In this document: piece after piece, positions 60,589 through 64,000 of the stretch | How the letters are laid out: each line of letters starts with the position of its first letter | How positions within the stretch are numbered: the stretch's first letter is position 1 | Origin: Microbacterium sp. SORGH_AS_0428 | GTDB lineage: Bacteria; Actinomycetota; Actinomycetes; Actinomycetales; Microbacteriaceae | Assembly: GCF_031453615.1 (NCBI RefSeq) | Contig: NZ_JAVIZT010000001.1 | Coordinates: 310,001 to 374,000, forward strand | Direction of reading: 5' to 3' | DNA length: 64,000 bases | Position numbers and translations under genes: made by a program | The notes under the pieces: model-generated | What the model was told of the DNA's origin: nothing | Seen by the model: the letters and a program-made list of their open reading frames with translations, nothing else | Databases searched by the model: none

Positions 60589-61347
60589 TCACTCGTCGGC
60601 TTCGAGCTCCGCCTGCACCTCGGGCGTCAGATCGAAGTTGCTGAAGACGTTCTGCACATCGTCGCTGTCTTCCAGCGCGTCGATCAGGCGGAACACCTTT
60701 CGCGCCGTCTCGGCGTCGACCTCCACCTTGAGGTTCGGCACGAATTCGACGTCGGCCGACTCGTACTCGATGCCTGCGTCGGTGAGGGCCGTGCGCACGG
60801 ACACGAGGTCGGACGCCTCGGTGATCACCTCGAAGCCCTGCGCGTGCGGCTCGATCTCCTCCGCGCCCGCCTCGAGCGCGGCCATCATGACGTCGTCCTC
60901 GCTCGTGCCCTCTTCGGACACGACGATGACGCCCTTCCGGGTGAAGTTGTATGCGACCGACCCGGGGTCGGCGAGAGTGCCGCCGTTGCGCGACAGTGCT
61001 GTACGCACCTCTGCTGCCGCACGGTTCTTGTTGTCGGTCAGACACTCGATCATGAGGGCGACGCCGTTGGGTCCGTAGCCCTCGTACATGATCGAGGAGT
61101 ACTCGACCGACTCGCCGCCGATGCCGGCTCCGCGCTTGATGGCGCGATCGATGTTGTCCTTGGGCACCGAGGTCTTCTTGGCCTTGAGGACCGCATCGAA
61201 GAGCGTCGGGTTGCCTGCCAGATCGGCGCCGCCCAGCTTCGCGGCGACCTCGATGTTCTTGATGAGCTTCGCCCACGACTTCGCACGACGCGCGTCGACG
61301 ACGGCCTTCTTGTGCTTCGTGGTGGCCCATTTGGAGTGACCGGACAT
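60589..61347 (-). CDS. YebC/PmpR family DNA-binding regulator
   Basis: This 252-residue protein belongs to the YebC family, described as DNA-binding regulators and, for some members, as translation factors helping at polyproline sequences. The family start [15 protein letters not shown] and the blocks [20 protein letters not shown] and [16 protein letters not shown] are all present. It lies next to ruvC, as in most bacteria. A GGGAGACTC site and a TAAGAT -10 element precede the ATG. Confidence 0.95.
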   Translation of the reverse strand: MSGHSKWATTKHKKAVVDARRAKSWAKLIKNIEVAAKLGGADLAGNPTLFDAVLKAKKTSVPKDNIDRAIKRGAGIGGESVEYSSIMYEGYGPNGVALMIECLTDNKNRAAAEVRTALSRNGGTLADPGSVAYNFTRKGVIVVSEEGTSEDDVMMAALEAGAEEIEPHAQGFEVITEASDLVSVRTALTDAGIEYESADVEFVPNLKVEVDAETARKVFRLIDALEDSDDVQNVFSNFDLTPEVQAELEADE

Positions 61348-61385
61348 GAGTCTCCCGTGTTCAGCGGCTGGAAAGTCCAGCGTCG

Positions 61386-61391
61386 ATCTTA
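61386..61391 (-). promoter_or_regulatory. Probable -10 hexamer (TAAGAT) for yebC
   Basis: TAAGAT on the minus strand overlaps the pdxT TAA stop codon and lies about 38 bases before the yebC-family ATG. Confidence 0.45.
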
Positions 61392-61991
61392 GTTCAGCCG
61401 CGCGCGGACCCGCTCGAGGAGGCGTTCGTGGAACCGCGTCTCGTCCGAGACCTCGGGGTGGAACGAGGTTCCCAGCACGTTGCCCTGCTCGACCGCGACC
61501 ACGCGCCCGTCGTCGAGGGTAGCGAGGATCTCGACGCCGGCACCGATCCGCTCCACCACGGGCGCGCGGATGAACACGGCCCTGACCGGAGGCCCGCCGA
61601 GGGCGTCCACCCGCACGTCGCTCTCGAACGAGTCGAGCTGGGAACCGAACGCGTTGCGCCGCACGGCCACATCGAGACCGCCGAAGCTCTGCTGCCCGGG
61701 GAGGCCGTCGAGGATCTCGTCGGCGAGGAGGATGAGACCCGCGCACGTGCCGTAGACCGGCAGCCCCGCTGCGATCTCCCGGCGCAGCGGGTCACGCATC
61801 CCGAACGCCATGCTGAGCTTGTCGATCACGCTCGACTCGCCACCCGGGATCACGAGGCCGTCGACCTCGGCGAGTTCCGTCGGCCGGCGGACCGGCTGCA
61901 CCGCCGCGCCGAGCAGGCGCAGGATGCGCACATGCTCGCGCACGTCGCCCTGGAGCGCGAGCACCCCGACGCGCGGAGCGTCACCACCCAC
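61389..61991 (-). CDS. pdxT: Pyridoxal 5'-phosphate synthase glutaminase subunit
   Basis: PdxT hydrolyses glutamine and hands ammonia to PdxS for PLP synthesis. The 200-residue class I glutaminase has [14 protein letters not shown], Cys83 in [11 protein letters not shown] and the His-Glu pair in [10 protein letters not shown]. The GTG start overlaps the pdxS end by 11 bases, coupling the two subunits. PLP is the cofactor of TrpB and of the regulator encoded next to pdxS. Confidence 0.96.
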   Translation of the reverse strand: MGGDAPRVGVLALQGDVREHVRILRLLGAAVQPVRRPTELAEVDGLVIPGGESSVIDKLSMAFGMRDPLRREIAAGLPVYGTCAGLILLADEILDGLPGQQSFGGLDVAVRRNAFGSQLDSFESDVRVDALGGPPVRAVFIRAPVVERIGAGVEILATLDDGRVVAVEQGNVLGTSFHPEVSDETRFHERLLERVRARLN

Positions 61992-62871
61992 GGTCGGCGA
62001 GGCGGTGCGGAGCGGGGAGGTCGGCCACGTTGATGCCGACCATGGCCTCGCCGAGCCCGCGTGAGGCGTCGGCGATGACGGCGGGATCGTCGAAGAACGT
62101 GGTCGCCTTCACGATGGCCGCGGCACGCTGGGCGGGGTTGCCGGACTTGAAGATCCCGGAGCCCACGAACACGCCGTCCGCTCCCAGCTGCATCATGAAC
62201 GCGGCATCCGCCGGTGTTGCGACGCCGCCGGCGGTGAACAGGACGACCGGCAGCGTGCCGGTGCGGGCGACCTCGGCCACGAGCTCGTAAGGCGCCTGGA
62301 GCTCCTTCGCCGCGACGTAGAGCTCGTCGGAGCTCTTGGCACCGAGAGCCGCGATCTCACCGCGGATCGTGCGGATGTGCTTCGTGGCCTCCGACACGTC
62401 GCCCGTGCCCGCCTCCCCCTTCGAGCGGATCATCGCCGCACCCTCGGTGATGCGCCGCAGAGCCTCGCCGAGGTTCGTCGCCCCGCACACGAAGGGAACG
62501 GTGAAGCCCCACTTGTCGATGTGGTTGGCGTAGTCCGCCGGCGAGAGCACCTCGGACTCGTCGACGTAGTCCACACCGAGCGCCTGCAGAACCTGAGCCT
62601 CCACGACATGACCGATCCGCGCCTTCGCCATGACTGGGATCGACACCGCGGCGATGATCTCGTCGATCAGATCCGGGTCGCTCATCCGCGCCACCCCGCC
62701 CTGCGCGCGGATGTCGGCGGGGACGCGCTCGAGGGCCATGACGGCGACGGCGCCCGCATCCTCCGCGATCCGGGCCTGCTCGGCGGTGACCACGTCCATG
62801 ATCACGCCGCCCTTGAGCATCTCGGCGAGTCCGCGCTTGACGCGCGTGGAACCGGTGAGGGAATCGTTCAT
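61981..62871 (-). CDS. pdxS: Pyridoxal 5'-phosphate synthase lyase subunit
   Basis: PdxS builds PLP from ribose-5-phosphate, glyceraldehyde-3-phosphate and ammonia in a 12-mer coated with PdxT. The 296-residue TIM barrel has the active-site lysines in [10 protein letters not shown] and [17 protein letters not shown] start it at the ATG at 62871, which has a GAAGGAG site seven bases upstream and begins the family sequence; an in-frame start eight codons earlier has no such site. It is divergent from pdxR. Confidence 0.97.
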   Translation of the reverse strand: MNDSLTGSTRVKRGLAEMLKGGVIMDVVTAEQARIAEDAGAVAVMALERVPADIRAQGGVARMSDPDLIDEIIAAVSIPVMAKARIGHVVEAQVLQALGVDYVDESEVLSPADYANHIDKWGFTVPFVCGATNLGEALRRITEGAAMIRSKGEAGTGDVSEATKHIRTIRGEIAALGAKSSDELYVAAKELQAPYELVAEVARTGTLPVVLFTAGGVATPADAAFMMQLGADGVFVGSGIFKSGNPAQRAAAIVKATTFFDDPAVIADASRGLGEAMVGINVADLPAPHRLADRGW

Positions 62872-62909
62872 CGGGTGCTCCTTCGTCCACGCCACCCCGT
62901 GCGGCGTTT

Positions 62910-62938
62910 TGTCCTAGGCCAGAAAGTAGCATGTCCTA
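62910..62938. promoter_or_regulatory. Direct repeats in the pdxS-pdxR intergenic region
   Basis: TGTCCTA occurs at 62910-62916 and 62932-62938, 22 bases apart, about two helical turns. MocR-type PdxR proteins bind direct repeats between divergent pdxR and pdxS genes. An AAAGTA element between the repeats resembles part of the corynebacterial PdxR motif as I recall it. Confidence 0.5.
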
Positions 62939-62943
62939 CGGCG

Positions 62944-62949
62944 TAAGCT
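62944..62949 (+). promoter_or_regulatory. Probable -10 hexamer (TAAGCT) for pdxR
   Basis: TAAGCT ends seven bases before the pdxR ATG and directly follows the second TGTCCTA repeat, so a repressor bound there would block initiation. No Shine-Dalgarno is present. Confidence 0.5.
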
Positions 62950-62956
62950 GTCGTCG

Positions 62957-64000
62957 ATGTCCCTGTCTGACACGCGTCCCGAGATCCGTGGTTCCTCCGC
63001 CGCGGAGATCGCCGACAGCGTCCGCGCACTCGTCGAGCGCGGCGAGCTCGCTCCCGGGCAGTCACTTCCTCCGGTCCGGGCGCTTGCCGAGGCGCTGGAG
63101 CTCAACCGCAACACGGTCGCGGCGGCCTATCGGCTGCTCACCCAGGCAGGTACCGTCGTCACCCGCGGACGCGGTGGCACGCTCGTCGCCGAGGCCGCGC
63201 CCGTCGCGCAGGAGGGCTTCGCCGCCGGCACCGTGCTCCGCGACGTGGGCACCGGCAACCCCGACCCGGACCGCATCCCCGACGCCGTTCCCGCGCTGAC
63301 ACGCGTCGCCCGCCGGCCGGTCCTCTACGGCGAGCCTGTCATCGACCGCGATCTGGAAACCTGGGCACACGACTGGGTGAGCACCGACCTCGCCCCGTCG
63401 AACGTGCGCTTGACGATCACGAGCGGGGCGGTCGACGCCGTGGAGCGCCTGCTCGCACAGGCGTTGACGAGGGACGACGCCGTCGCGCTCGAAGACCCCT
63501 GCTTCCTGGCCAGCATCCACACCGTGCGTCTCGGTGGCTATCGAGCCGTTCCGGTGCCCGTGGACGCCGAGGGGATGACGATGGACGGGCTTCGCGCGGC
63601 GCTCGCCGCGGGCGTCCGCGCGATCGTCTGCACGCCGCGCGCACAGAACCCGACCGGTGCCAGTCTGAGTGCTCGCCGCGCCGCCGAGCTGCGTGCTGTG
63701 CTCGAGAACCACCCGTACGTGCTCATCATCGAGGACGACCACTTCTCTCTGCTGTCGCCGCAGCCTTACCACTCGATCATCGGACGCGAGCACCGACGGT
63801 GGGCGCTCGTACGGTCGGTCTCGAAGTTCCTCGGGCCCGACATGTGCCTCGCCGTCGCGGCATCCGACCCCGAGACCGCGGACCGTCTTGCACTACGGCT
63901 CAGCCCGGGAACCACCTGGGTCAGCCATCTGCTGCAGCGTCTCGCCATCGCGCTCCTCGCCGACGACGCGGTTCAAGACGCGATCCGAGCGACAGGACGT
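62957..64000 (+). CDS. pdxR: MocR/GntR-type regulator PdxR, cut by window end
   Basis: This protein has an N-terminal GntR-type winged helix (about residues 8-75, with SLPPVRALAEALELNRNTV) joined to a fold-type I aminotransferase domain. 348 codons are present and the C-terminus is outside the window. The aminotransferase part has NPTGASLS, the aspartate of IIEDDHFSLL and the PLP lysine Lys290 in VRSVSKFLGPD. Such MocR proteins sense PLP. The divergent position next to pdxST supports assignment as PdxR, which activates pdxST in actinobacteria when PLP is short. The ATG at 62957 is seven bases from TAAGCT. Confidence 0.92.
   Translation, partial: MSLSDTRPEIRGSSAAEIADSVRALVERGELAPGQSLPPVRALAEALELNRNTVAAAYRLLTQAGTVVTRGRGGTLVAEAAPVAQEGFAAGTVLRDVGTGNPDPDRIPDAVPALTRVARRPVLYGEPVIDRDLETWAHDWVSTDLAPSNVRLTITSGAVDAVERLLAQALTRDDAVALEDPCFLASIHTVRLGGYRAVPVPVDAEGMTMDGLRAALAAGVRAIVCTPRAQNPTGASLSARRAAELRAVLENHPYVLIIEDDHFSLLSPQPYHSIIGREHRRWALVRSVSKFLGPDMCLAVAASDPETADRLALRLSPGTTWVSHLLQRLAIALLADDAVQDAIRATGR

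Overview
The window comes from a high-GC actinobacterium. Gene content and order fit Microbacteriaceae, most likely Microbacterium or a close relative; this is inferred from synteny and protein style, not from a database search. Almost all of it is dense housekeeping sequence, transcribed mostly on the minus strand, with many 1-11 bp gene overlaps. No gene-free stretch exceeds about 155 bases. I see no tRNA, rRNA, CRISPR array or insertion sequence.

Layout in plus coordinates: (1) 1-6000: glutamate synthase large subunit gltB (3' end cut by the window), prolipoprotein transferase lgt and a DUF805 membrane protein. (2) 6044-12726: trpA, trpB, trpC, two small trp-associated membrane proteins, then hisI, hisF, hisG, hisE and rpe. 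trpE is missing from its usual slot between hisI and the trp membrane protein. (3) 12747-28146: a long block read leftwards: pyrR, pyrB, pyrC, a membrane protein, carA, carB, pyrF, a mIHF-guanylate kinase fusion, rpoZ, metK, priA, fmt and rsmB. It makes UMP, GMP/GDP precursors and SAM, plus parts of the replication and translation machinery. A PyrR-binding RNA element lies in the pyrR leader. (4) 28271-34601: the only long plus-strand operon, a complete mevalonate pathway (mvk, mvaD, pmk, fni, hmgR, hmgS). pmk carries an apparent one-base frameshift. A metallo-beta-lactamase/Rieske protein follows convergently. Together they look like an island set between nusB and pyrR, which lie close together in many actinobacteria. 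(5) 36343-48655: nusB, efp, a 3-hydroxyacyl-CoA dehydrogenase with its TetR regulator and a tandem operator, the shikimate genes aroQ, aroB, aroK, aroC and aroE, then mltG, ruvX, alaS and rpsD. (6) 48808-54915: a small ORF, rarA, two plus-strand genes of general or unknown role (one with DUF349 repeats), an orphan AbiEi-like protein and the (p)ppGpp enzyme relA. (7) 54970-64000: secF, secD, yajC, ruvB, ruvA, ruvC, a YebC-family regulator, pdxT and pdxS, and a divergent MocR-type pdxR cut by the window end.

Two expression patterns run through the window. Most genes inside blocks are translationally coupled by ATGA, GTGA or TGATG overlaps. At least nine genes have a TANNNT-like -10 hexamer ending 6-7 bases before the start codon, as expected for leaderless mRNAs.

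The most notable points are the frameshifted pmk inside an otherwise intact mevalonate operon, the missing trpE, the mIHF-Gmk fusion, the MBL-Rieske protein beside the mevalonate genes and the PyrR RNA site with a compensatory closing pair. I found no clearly new multi-gene system.
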